Positions 1 through 9,786 of a DNA stretch of 64,000 nt are shown here, piece after piece. The position numbers were made by a program, and so were the translations under genes. The stretch covers positions 1 through 64,000 of the forward strand of contig JBHGNT010000070.1 in the NCBI GenBank assembly GCA_043228905.1, in the 5' to 3' direction. Origin of the DNA: Azolla caroliniana (lineage: Eukaryota > Polypodiophyta). The notes under the pieces are model-generated. The model ran no database searches. It worked only from the letters and a program-made list of their open reading frames with translations, and had not been told where the DNA came from. Each line of letters begins with the position of its first letter. Within the stretch, counting starts at the first letter, position 1.

Positions 1-79
1 CGGAGGAAGACACGGCAACCCGTAAGGAAAACGGTAAGGGTCCGAGGGGACCTACGGATGTGTAAGGTCACACACCGTC

Positions 80-116
<37 letters not shown>

Positions 117-439
117 TAAAAATCGAGGTATGAACGGGTGTGAAAGCAAGGCGCGAAAAGGTACGTACTGGGCATTTAAGAGCCGCCACGTACTTAATAC
201 TAAATCGGTACACGACGTGCGCATGCTCGAAAAAAGGCGCCAAGACGCACAGAGAAAAAGAAGAGCGCATGGAGACCTTCTTTTTTCGCGAGCCAAGAAG
301 CACAGAAGCACCAAGGCAGTGGAAGCTAAGCAGTGGTATTCAACGCAGAGTACTCCCCGCGCTCAGAACGCTCTCTCTCTCTCGCTCTCACTCTCATCAC
401 CACTCTACTTCACCATCTTCCCTCGACCTAGAAGCAGAC

Positions 440-937
440 ATGGAACCACAAACGCTGTCGGAAGCGGCCAGGAAAATGGTTCAGGCAACACGGACTGGAG
501 GGGTTCTTGGCCATCATGGAGCACCGCCGCACAGAGAAGCCGACCGGGTCATCAAGGAGCTCGCCACAGAGGTCATCACCGAGGAAGCGATCCGTGCGCT
601 GACAGGCCTTCCGGAGGGAGGAATCTTTCAGATCGATAACCCAACCTCGGAGCAACTCATCGATATTTCGGTGAGTACTCTGTTGCCGGCAAAAGGCTAT
701 CGGACGCAGGGCGGCGAAGATCCGCTATTCAGGGAGATAGCTCGAGTGCTCCATGAGTACGGTCACGTGTACCCCCGACCCCCTGTCATGCCAAAAAATC
801 GGGCAGGGATGATCATAGCCACCTATGAAGGGATCAAGGTGGACTGGCCGGTGTTGATTGCGACGGTTTGTGCACGACAATCGACATGGTACGAGGAAAG
901 GACGGCAAGGAGGGCCGGAAGCTGTGGCACGCCGTAG
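440..937 (+). pseudogene. Gag-like protein, N-terminal part, frameshifted
   Basis: The frame opens at an ATG at 440 after a CT-rich leader and encodes about 165 residues before a stop at 935-937. The first ~150 residues look like real coding sequence: acidic/helical stretches, then a segment ending near GIKVDWPVLIATV. Coding character then moves to another frame, which reads KLWHAVAQWITLLVPP just downstream. I infer a small indel near 880-895. No domain is recognised with certainty; the position and the coiled-coil continuation suggest a retroelement Gag. Confidence 0.45.
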
Positions 938-1039
938 CTCAATGGATAACATTGCTCGTGCCGCCGGTCGAGACCGTCCAGCCAAAGAAGCGGCCAAGAG
1001 TATCGGAAGGAAGCACCTCGAAGCCGGCGTCCAAACGAT

Positions 1040-3108
1040 AGCAGCTGCTGGCGTCGAAGGCGACGAAAGGGAAGAAACGGGTCCCAGAACCGGAGGAGGT
1101 GTCACCGGTCCGACCCGTCAAGATAACCATACGGAAACCGGGACAGAAGGAACCGGAACCCTTGACGGCACAGAAACATGCCGTGACACAGGAAGAGGAA
1201 ACGGAGGAGCCAGAAGAGCACCTCCAACGACGGTCAAGAAGTAGGACTGCCGAGACAGGAGGGGAGCGGTCGTACCCGCGAGAGGCAGAAACGCCCCCAA
1301 CTCAACCTGAGCAAACCACAAGGGAGGAACCGGAACCGGTGCGTAGGGAACCGGTCTTGTCGACTTCTATAGAAGAAGTCATTCCAACGGCTCCGGAGAC
1401 GGCGAGAACCGGAACTGAACAGCCGGCGAGCCCAGCCAGAACACACGGCGGCCAAGGAGTAGAACCAGAACGGCATATGCAGGCACTCAGGCCAGACAAT
1501 TCCACAGTGAATGAGCCGACCCGACCAGTACAACAACAAGGCACCAGTAGCATGTGGCTACGGTGGGTAGGCGAGCAAATCGTCGGAGTGGTCGAGTATA
1601 TAGAGGCGGAAGAGAGAGCGCACCAGGAACGGTTGCTCATCACAACCGTAGATCTAGAGACGGCCCGGTCCAGAATCCGGAGCCTTGAACAAGACTTGGA
1701 CAGGGTCACAAGGGAAATGGCTCAAGTGGCTTTGACAACACAAGTCCAAGCACCGATGACTCCGGGCAATGTACAGAATAAAGCGGCAGATCAACCTGTA
1801 CATAGCAATCAGACCCCGGCAACGGAAACCGTTCCGGAGAGAAATGCGGCACAAGCCCAAGAGCTTGCGGATTTAAAGGATGAGCTAGCTGCCCAAGAAG
1901 CGCTGAGGAGCCGCGAAAGAGAATTGAAGACGGCAGCGGAAGCAGAACTCAAAAAGACTGCTGAGAATCTACGCCGGGCCGAGGAGAGCTTACGGAAAGG
2001 CCACCAAGCGTACGACCGGCTCAAGGAGGAGAAGGAGAAAATGCTGCAAGAGAAGGAGAGGCTCCGGAGGAACGCCGAAACAGAAGTAGAGCGCCTGAAA
2101 GAGGAACTCCGGCAGGTAAAGGACCGGGAGGACCGGAACCATCGCCAGATCAACGACAAGCTCAAACAAAAAACGGAGGAATTTGAGCAATTGCACCGGG
2201 AGTATAAACAGTTGCAAACGGAGCACAAGGAACGGACGGATGAGCTCCGGCAAGCAGTTGATCGGACCGCAACCGCATTCGCCAAGGAACAAGCGGAAAA
2301 CAGAAGACGGTTGGAAGAGGCGGAGAAGGTTCGGACAGAGCTCCTCAGGCAACAGCAGGCGGAAAAAGAAAGAGCGGCGGAGGTACTGCAGAGGCTGCAA
2401 ACGACATATCAAGGGCAGCTGACGCGCTACAGAGAGCAGGCGGAGGATACGGCAAATCTCATCAAGCAGTTGAAGGAGGAGCGACAAGTGGTGGAAAGCA
2501 GAGCACAAATGGGAGCAAGTCGCATCCAGGATATCATGCGGGCCTGGTTGAACCAGACCAAGAGCTTGATTGACAACGGTTCCGTCAAATGGTGGACCAA
2601 GTGGGCCACGAACGCGGCGGAACTCCAATTGCTCCGGGCTGACGTAGAGAACCGGCGGAAGGAGGGAGATGATTGCTATATGCTGAATTCTGAAGATTTC
2701 ACTGGCATAAGAGATGAGCTGGCCGAAGACTTTCAAGCCTTGGCAGAGGACCAACTAGAGCAAGTCCGGCAACTTGTAGCTCAGCTGGACGACGACAGGC
2801 TGGAGGCGCAGATCCAGTTTGAAAGCTACGAGAGGTCCCGGATCCGGGGAGAGAAAGAACGAGAACCAGTTATGGTCAACCTCAGTGATGAGGAACCGTT
2901 ACTGGAAGGAGACCGGACCGGAAGCAGACAAACGGAGCAACCGGAGTCAGCGAAACAAACGGAGCAGCAACAGCAAGCAGAGCAGCCGGAGCAGCCTCAG
3001 TCCCAACCGCAACCACAGCAGCAGCAGCAAGCACAGCCGCAACAACCACAACCGGAAGAACAAGTGGAAATTCTTGAACAAAGTATTTTGGACAATTTGG
3101 GTGAATAA
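1040..3108 (+). pseudogene. Gag-like protein, long coiled-coil and Gln-rich part
   Basis: This is an open frame of about 690 codons that follows an in-frame TAG near 1037 and has no ATG near its beginning, so it is the continuation of the broken gene at 440. In order it shows a Pro/Glu/Arg-rich disordered part (to about 1550), a Trp-containing helical patch (SSMWLRWVGEQIVGVVEY), a long heptad-rich, highly charged coiled coil (about 1850-2520), a second helical block (WWTKWATNAAEL), and a Gln/Pro-rich tail (2935-3060). There is no zinc knuckle, protease or polymerase. It is probably a structural/assembly-type Gag; function is not provable from sequence. Confidence 0.45.
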
Positions 3109-3143
3109 TGAAGGGGCCGAGAAGGGTTCGACGTACAAGGTAC

Positions 3144-3583
3144 TGTCCCACGGGCGTGCCATGTGTTACCGGCCGGCAAGCAGTCCAAAATACGGAGTGA
3201 AGGAATTAATTAGATATGGTTGTAAATGAGCATAGTGTGGACGGACGGACTGGAAACGGTATGCCGTTCCAGATCCGGACGGATCCCGAATAGGTGCGAG
3301 AGGCACCGTTTTGTACTACGGGCCGGAAACCTATTTAAAGGCCCGGACCCCATTGTAATGACAGCGGATAATTAATACAGTTTATGATGTTTATACTTCT
3401 GTCTTGATTTCCGTTCTGTATTTACTGTTGTATCTTACGCGTGTAATTAACCAAAGCAATCTAATCGTGTAACCTACGTAAGTCGGTGTAATCGTTGAAT
3501 CTTAATCCTATGCCGTAATCACCCTTTGGTGAAGTGTCTCCGTGACACCTTGTGTTAGGCCTTGTCCGGCTAAGCGAATAACA
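3144..3583 (+). repeat. Probable 3' LTR of the gag-only element
   Basis: It begins TGTCCC and ends near AATAACA, follows a purine-rich stretch (GAAGGGGCCGAGAAGG at about 3109-3126), and contains CTATTTAAAG near 3332 as a TATA-type motif. The Copia-1 pol frame resumes immediately after it. Its partner LTR is not visible in the window, so both borders are estimates. Confidence 0.35.
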
Positions 3584-6500
3584 CATATCAGAGAAGTCCC
3601 TTTGAGCCACGTCGGACAAACGGGGAAGCTAATGAACGTATTACACATTCCGACTATCACGAAGAACCTGGTGTCAATCGGTCAGATCGTTGACCAAGGG
3701 ATGCAGGTGCGGTTTATGCACCTTGGGTGCTTCATCGAGGAAGAGGGCCAGATTATTGCGCAAGGGTGCAAAGAAGGGAGGATGTTCATCCTCGACACCA
3801 ATGACGTCGGCACCGCTTTGTTCGTCAAAGGACAGAAGGTCGAATTGGACATTGACCTGTGGCACAAGCGGATTGGCCACGTCAATCACCAGAGGCTTCA
3901 AGTCCTGCAAACAAAACAAGTTGTTTTCGGTTTGCCGAAGTTCAATGGCCGGAAGGCCCAAATATGTGAAGCCTGCCAACTCGGGAAGTAACACCGGCTT
4001 CCATTCCCCACCGAACGAAACCATAGCTGTAACAAGCTCGACCTTATTCATTCGGATGTATGGGGACCAACACAAAACGTTAGTCTTGGCGGGAGTCGGT
4101 ATTTCGTCTCCTTCATCGACGACTACAGCCGACACACATGGATCTACCTCATTGAGAGGAAGAGCGAAGTCTTCGAGTGTTTCCGGAACCTGCAAAGCCT
4201 GGTTGAATGTGAAATAGAGAGGAAGATCAAGTGCTTGCGGTCGGATGGCGGAAAATAATATTTTTCTGGCCAATTCAATAGTTATCTGCAACAAAAAGGA
4301 ATTCAGAGAGAGTTCAGCTGCAGATACACACTGGAGCAAAACGGTGTGGCCGAATGGAAGAACTGGTTGATTGTCGATGTGGCAAGGGCAATGTTGGAGG
4401 AGAAGAGCATGCCCCATTTCTACTGGGCAAAGGCGGTCCGGACGACTGTCTATATCCAAAACCAGATCGGTGACATGGTGTCCACGCATGAGTTGTATTT
4501 CGGACGCAAGCCGAATTTGAGACACCTTCGGATATTCAGTAGCATTGCATATGTGCATATGCCAAATGAGAAGCGGAGGAAGTTGGATGCAAAGTCGGAG
4601 AAATGCATCCTGGTCGGTTACTCGCATGAGCAAAAGGGGTATAAGTGTTATAACCCCCGGACGAAGCAGGTGTGAGTTAGCCGGGATGTTGAGTTTGATG
4701 AGACGACATCATGGTATGCCTTACCTGCTCCGACTTCCGACCCCGACCCCGACCCGATACCAGAGGATGAGGCTAGTGAGCCTGAATTGGTCCAGATAGA
4801 AGATGAGGACCTAGGTACTCTAGAAGAGAGTCCGATCTCATTTCAGTTAAGTGGACCGAATGAGCAGCTGAGTCGGGATGACCAGTCGGATGAGGAACCG
4901 ACGAGTAATGGAGACTCTGCCATTCTCTCCCCGCGCAAGGAACTGAGGAGAAGATTCACGCGCAAAGAGAAGGGGAAGAAGAAGATGCCGGAATACGAAA
5001 CTAGCAACGTTGAGTTGGATCGGAGCGAATCCGACTCCGGAAAGGATGAAGGTGGATCTTCGAGAATGAAGTCCGACCTGGCCAAGAAGGGACTCAAACC
5101 GGGTAATACCAAGTTACGTCGGTCTTCCTGCCTGAAGAACCCTGTTACATGGTACGAGAACAATGAGTACATGGTGCATCACTATGCGTACATGACCAAG
5201 GTGGCAGAAGTGCGTGAGCCGGAGAGCTACACAGAAACGGCAAGGGATGCAAATTGGCATGCCGCTATGGAGGAAGAAATGCGGGCACTTGATGCCAATG
5301 ACACATGGGACCTAGTTGAGCCTCCTCGACACTGTAAACCGATCAGATGTAAGTGGGTGTATAAGGTAAAGTATAATGTCGATGGTTCGGTTAACCGGTA
5401 CAAGGCTCGGTTAGTGGCGAAGGGATACGCGCAGACCCACAGAATCGACTACGACGAGACCTTCGCTCTGGTAGCGAAGATGACTACGGTTCGTGTGGTG
5501 CTGATGGTTGCTGCGGCAAGGGGGTGGCATCTTCACCAGATGGACGTGAAGAATGCATTTCTTCAAGGCGATCTTGAAGAAGAGGTCTTTATGACCCAAC
5601 CCCTCGGTTTCCAGTCGGGGATGAACAAGTCGGTGGTATGCCGGCTGAAGAAGTCACTTTATGGCCTGAAGCAAGCCCCCCGAGCTTGGGATGCAAAGAT
5701 CACGCACCGGTTGCGTAAGATGGGGTTTGCTGCCTCCAAGTCTGACTCTTCGTTGTTCATTAGGCAAGGTTCGGACGGTCCGGTTTGCATCTTGTTGTAT
5801 GTTGATGATCTAGTCATCACCGGATCCAGCCTCGATGAAATCAGCCGAGTCAAGTTCCAACTGTTGGACACATTTGAGATGAAGGACCTAGGGGACCTTC
5901 ACTATTTCCTTGGGATCGAGGTGATCCGAACCCCCGACGGCATATTGCTCTCACAAAGACACTATGTGTTGAATATGTTGTACAAGTTCGGCATGACGGA
6001 ATGCTGACCGATCTCCACACCCCTGGACTAGAACCAGAAGCTCCGTCCCGACTCCGGACCGGCTTGCGATGAGAAGCGGTTGCGACAAATCCTCGGAAGT
6101 CTTATATATTTGACAATCACCCGACCCGACATCAGTTATCCGGTCGGCGTGATCAACCAATATATACAAAAGCCTACCGTGGAGCACCTTCTGTGCGCGC
6201 ATCGAATTTTGCGATATGTGAGTGGCACAAAGGAATGGGGACTGTTATACCGGCATGGTATAACTGAAGAGCTAGTCGGCTACATCGATGCCGACTGGGC
6301 CGACGATGCATCGGATCGCCGATCCACCTCCGACTATATGTTTTCCCTTGGTAGCGCAGTTGTTGCGTGGAGCAGCAAAAAGCACCCAACAGTGGCCCTT
6401 TCGAGCACGGAGGTTGAATACCGGGGCGCTACCGTTGCCACCTGTGAAGCCATTTGGCTTCAATGACTGCTGCAAGACCTACGGATCGAGGTGCCGACCC

Positions 6501-6730
6501 CGATCTGGATCTACTATGACAACATAAGCAGCACACAGCTTGCCAAGAACCCCGTATTCCATGCTCGCACAAAGCACATAGAAGTGCACTACCACTTCGT
6601 GCGTGAGCGTGTCCTGAGTGGTGAAGTCAAACTTCGGTATGTTCATACGGATCGCCAAGTTGCCGACATCTTCAAAAAACTGCTCGGATTAGACAAGTTG
6701 CAACACTTCACGGAAATGCTTGGTGTTTAG
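3584..6730 (+). pseudogene. Copia-1 pol (pre-integrase, integrase, RT, RNase H) with six nonsense codons
   Basis: The domains in order are the pre-integrase zinc region (LWHKRIGHVNHQRL, CEACQLGK; about 3860-3988), the integrase core (HSDVWGP, FIDDYSRHTW, RSDGGK; 4045-4256), the integrase C-terminal part (WAKAVRTTVYIQNQ; 4430), RT (KWVYKVK, RYKARLVAKGYAQ, LLYVDDLVITG; 5350-5820) and RNase H (DADWADDASDRRST, LSSTEVEYRGA; 6285-6430). Stops fall at 3989 (TAA), 4256 (TAA), 4673 (TGA), 6005 (TGA), 6029 (TAG) and 6464 (TGA). Everything stays in a single frame, so no indels have accumulated. The polyprotein would copy and integrate the element's RNA, but it cannot be made intact here. Confidence 0.88.
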
Positions 6731-6735
6731 CATCT

Positions 6736-7228
6736 TGACGTGCCACACTAAACACTTCTGTCAGTCCGTATGGACTTGTATAAAAGTGTTCACTAAACAC
6801 ATACGATGTACAGATTGAGTATTAATTTGAATTGAGTTTCTGTGCTCTCTCTCTCTCTCTCTCCCGCGTACAATGTATATTCTAAGCTCTCCATTAAACA
6901 TGCATTGCTGTGTTCGGTCTTCTATTGCTTCCGCACAACTTTTACACCTAGTTACCCTCATAAAACACATTACGTTGGAAAGCTGTCATCCTAAGACACT
7001 AGTGGCGTGGGCTTAGGCTTTTGTTGCAACAATCGTTTATATCTTCCAAAGTATTAATCATCCTAATATCTGTCGGTATGCGATGTCGGTGGTAGGTTGG
7101 CTATGTCTTGATCATAGCTCAAGGGTGGTCGGGTGGAACGAGTTCTTCTATCCAATCTATTTACCTTATATTACTTTATTTTGGTCTATTGATTAGTAAT
7201 AGACTCTTAACATAAACCACCAACACAC
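6736..7228 (+). repeat. Probable 3' LTR of Copia-1
   Basis: It starts TGACGTGCC just after the pol stop, has GTATAAAAG near 6777 and a CT tract at 6845-6862, and plausibly ends ACCACCAACA near 7228. There is no partner LTR in the window, so the borders are approximate; an earlier end near 6972 is possible. Confidence 0.35.
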
Positions 7229-7524
7229 AATGCTCTACATGGTGGAGGAGAAGATGGAAAATCCTCAAAGTAGAAGAGTAGTTGGAGAAGAAGTGAAAAA
7301 AATAAGGAAAAAGTTGAACTACTCCCTCTCCCCAAAAAGTTGAACCTTAAATGAGCCCTCATCCCTTCCTTTTATATAAATAGTGAAGGGGCCTCATTTG
7401 CATTATACACAAAATGCTTACCTACGCCCTTTCGCTTCGAAAATGTAAAAGGGTTACTTAATTTATAAGCATAATTATAGATTCAAACTTTGCTTCACTT
7501 GTACATCCTAAAAATAGTTATATG
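7229..7524 (-). mobile_element. Left half of a decayed Gypsy LTR split by Copia-2
   Basis: AT-rich sequence with CTTTTATATAAATAG near 7370 and no coding frame. It is the left flank of the Copia-2 insertion. The right flank (24760-24840) ends in ATCATGACA followed by a C-rich tract matching the LTR/polypurine-tract border of Gypsy-4. I infer that both flanks are one old LTR. Confidence 0.35.
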
Positions 7525-7741
7525 TGTTGGGAATAAAGGGCCATCATGCCTTTTATTAGTGCACGAGTGTGAACGCACTCGTAGCACACTTTTGACTTGT
7601 ATATACATAATATCTAAAAACCAAAAAATAGGTACACTCTTTGTACCCAAGACAACGTGCATCTCTCTCTCCCTTTGTCTCTCACTCAGACTCTCCCCCC
7701 CTCTGTTTTTGACCTAAACCCTAATCCTCGTGCTGCCTTCG
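7525..7741 (+). repeat. Copia-2 5' LTR
   Basis: It begins TGTTGGGAATAAAGG and ends CTGCCTTCG (the 3' copy ends ...TTCA, so the terminal CA is mutated). It is about 98% identical to the 3' copy. A primer-binding site (TGGTATTAGAGCAGGG, 7745-7760, initiator Met tRNA type) follows after three bases. Confidence 0.92.
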
Positions 7742-7751
7742 AACTGGTATT

Positions 7752-7955
7752 AGAGCAGGGTTTAGGGTTTTATATAGAGAAAAGTTTAGGGTTTTCTGCA
7801 GAGTAGAGTTTAGAGTTTTCTGTAGGCAGAGTTTAGGGTTTTCTGTAGAGCAGAGTTTAAGGTTTTCTGCAGAGTAGAGATTAGGGTTTTCTATAGAGCA
7901 GAGTTTAGGGTTTTTGCAGAGTAGGTCACGTTTTCTGTAGAGTAGGTTTGGTCCT
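7752..7955 (+). repeat. Leader minisatellite with TTTAGGGTTTTCTG units
   Basis: About eight imperfect units of roughly 25-30 bp, each with TTTAGGGTTTTCTGTAGAG or a close variant, lie between the primer-binding site and the gag ATG. TTTAGGGTT is the complement-type telo-box core. The repeat lies in the untranslated leader of Copia-2. Confidence 0.75.
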
Positions 7956-7974
7956 CCATTTGGGCTAAGAAACC

Positions 7975-8283
7975 ATGACTAGCAGTAGTGATAGTAGCCA
8001 CCTTATGCACATCAAGAAGCTTGAGGGTGCACATAACTTCACGGTTTGGAAAAATCAGTGCTACAACATCCTGCTACAAAAGAAGCATGCAAAGCCTATA
8101 AATGTCAAAGGGGTAAAGCCTATAGATATGGACCAAGATGATTGGCAAGAGTTGAACGAGCTTGCACGCTTGACTATTGAGTTGTCAATCTCTGATGCCT
8201 TGCTTTTTAATATCGAAGGTTTGGACTCCGCCTATTCTATATGGACTAGACTAGAGGAATTGTATGCCCAAAAGATGGCAGCT
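7975..8283 (+). pseudogene. Copia-2 Gag, N-terminal part
   Basis: The ATG at 7975 starts 103 codons with Copia Gag signatures (FTVWKNQCYNILLQKK; YSIWTRLEELYAQKMAA). The frame is cut by the DNA transposon: after the duplicated AGCT at 8280-8283 it reads Gly then stop. The rest of Gag resumes at 20627 in the same frame (GCT|AGC AAA GTT), which supports a single insertion event. Confidence 0.9.
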
Positions 8284-8308
8284 GGGTGAAAGCATGCGAG
8301 TGGAAACA
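8280..8308 (+). repeat. Target duplication AGCT plus left terminal inverted repeat
   Basis: AGCT (8280-8283) is followed by the 25-bp repeat 8284-8308, which begins GGGTGAAAGC and ends GTGGAAACA. It is the reverse complement of 20598-20622 with one difference at the fifth base. A subterminal AGCTAATTAGCT lies about 20-30 bp inside. The stretch 8346-8636 holds no gene, only AT-rich sequence with short repeats such as CATAAATGTG. Confidence 0.93.
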
Positions 8309-8636
8309 ATTAGCTATGTCCTTGACATAGCTAATTAGCTATGCAAAAAGCTACCATTGATAAATAGTCATTTTAGTAAAAAGCCATCATTAATAAATTA
8401 AGTATGCAAAAAACTACCATTGAAAATACTAGAGTGTTTTAATTACATATGTAAATGAGTGCCATAAATGTGCAACATAAATTGATGTGTGCACCATAAA
8501 TGTGTACCATAAATTATATATCGAATTCCTAGGTCCATTATGCATGATCCTTTGCCACATCACGTAGGCCATCTCTAGTTGAGTACTGTGGGTTAGTTGC
8601 TACCACTGTTGCTAAACCCTATCGAGTCCACCTGCC

Positions 8637-9470
8637 GCCACTCTACACTGAGGGGCTGCTACTGTGCGTTCCAAGCATCATCAAAGAGCTGCTCAATCTG
8701 ACGGGGTTCTCTTCTCTGTGACACTCTACACTCAGGGGCCACTATTGTGCATTCCAAGCATCATCAAAGAGCTGTTCAATCTGACGGGGTTCTCTTCTCT
8801 GTGCCACTCTACACTCAGGGGCCATTACTATGCGTTCCAAGCATCATCAAAGAGCTGTTCAATCTGAGGGGGTTCTCTTCTCTGTGCCACTCTACACTCA
8901 GGGGCCATTACTGTGCGTTCCAAGCATCATCAAAGAGCTGTTCAATCTGAGGGGGTTCTCTTCTCTGTGCCACTCTACACTCAGGGGCCGCTGCTGTGCG
9001 TTCCAAGCATCATCAAAGAGTTGTTCAATCTGACGGGGTTCTCTTCTCTTTGCCACTCTACACTCAGGGGTTGCTACTGTGCGTTCCAAGCATAATCGAA
9101 GAGCTATTCAATCTGACGGGGTTCTCTTCTCTTTTCCACTCTCACTCAGGGGCCGCTACTGTGCGTTTCAAGCATCATTGGTAACTGTTCAATCTGACGG
9201 GGTTCTCTTCTCTTTTCCACTCTCACTTAGGGGCCGCTACTGTGCGTTTCAAGCATCATTGGTAACTGTTCAATCTGACGGGGTTCTCTTCTCTTTTCCA
9301 CTCTCACTCAGGGGCCGCTACTGTGCGTTTCAAGCATCATTGGTAACTGTTCAATCTGACGGGGTTCTCTTCTCTATGCCACTCTATTCTCAAGTGCCTT
9401 CTATGTGCGTTTCAAGCATCATCGGTAACTGTTCAATCTGACGGGGTTCTCTCCTCCATTGCCATCATTC
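8637..9470. repeat. 83-bp (later about 80-bp) minisatellite upstream of the transposase
   Basis: About ten head-to-tail copies of a unit containing CACTCTACACTCAGGGGCC, GCGTTCCAAGCATCATC and TCTGACGGGGTTCTCTTCTC. The first six steps are exactly 83 bp, so identical short frames recur at 8664, 8747, 8830, 8913, 8996 and 9079. Later copies are shortened and read CATCATTGGTAACTG. The unit length is not a multiple of three, so it is not coding. 9471-9786 is a T-rich leader with no further gene. Confidence 0.93.
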
Positions 9471-9786
9471 TATACTCAGTTGCCACTACTGTCCAGTCCC
9501 GGATTGCTTCCACATTTCGATTTGACGGAGTTCACTCATCCAACGGCAACATTCTACACTCAGTTGTTGCCATTGGTCGGTCTTGGATCGCCTCCTCAAC
9601 TGTTGGATCCAACAGAGTGAAATCCTCTACTGTTCGGTCTTGGATTGCAATAACTTTTCTGTCTATTGATTATCTTGTGTATTGTTGTGTCTAATCTTGT
9701 GTATTGTGTGGAATATTTTTGTGTATTGTTGTTGCCCATAGCCATCTTTAATACTTTTTTTTTTTCTGGAAATTTAGGGTTTTAAC

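Larger units (their letters stand above)
1..3583 (+). mobile_element. Gag-only coiled-coil LTR-type element (left end outside window)
   Basis: This segment holds a gag-like coding region (440-3108) and then an LTR-like tail with a TATA-type motif (CTATTTAAAG near 3332), and no pol. It stops where a Copia pol frame begins abruptly in mid-protease/pre-integrase, so I infer that it inserted into Copia-1. The left end is off the window. A run of exactly 30 A lies at 83-112, and a CT-rich leader (365-430) precedes the first ATG. A non-autonomous, gag-only retroelement fits best; a chimeric insertion is the alternative. Confidence 0.45.
3584..7228 (+). mobile_element. Copia-1 retrotransposon, 5' part missing
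   Basis: A Ty1/Copia pol runs from the pre-integrase region to the RNase H end at 6730, followed by a probable 3' LTR. Gag, most of the protease and the 5' LTR are missing to the left, where the gag-only element begins. All pol domains lie in one reading frame, broken by stop codons only. Confidence 0.85.

Noticed and set aside
1809-2754. Long minus-strand frames over the coiled-coil region
   Set aside because: Ser/Arg/Leu-rich shadows of the + strand coiled-coil frame; no independent domain.
8664-9441. Series of 60-120-codon + strand frames with near-identical peptides
   Set aside because: They are products of the 83-bp minisatellite, whose unit is not a multiple of three; each frame runs through the next unit by chance.
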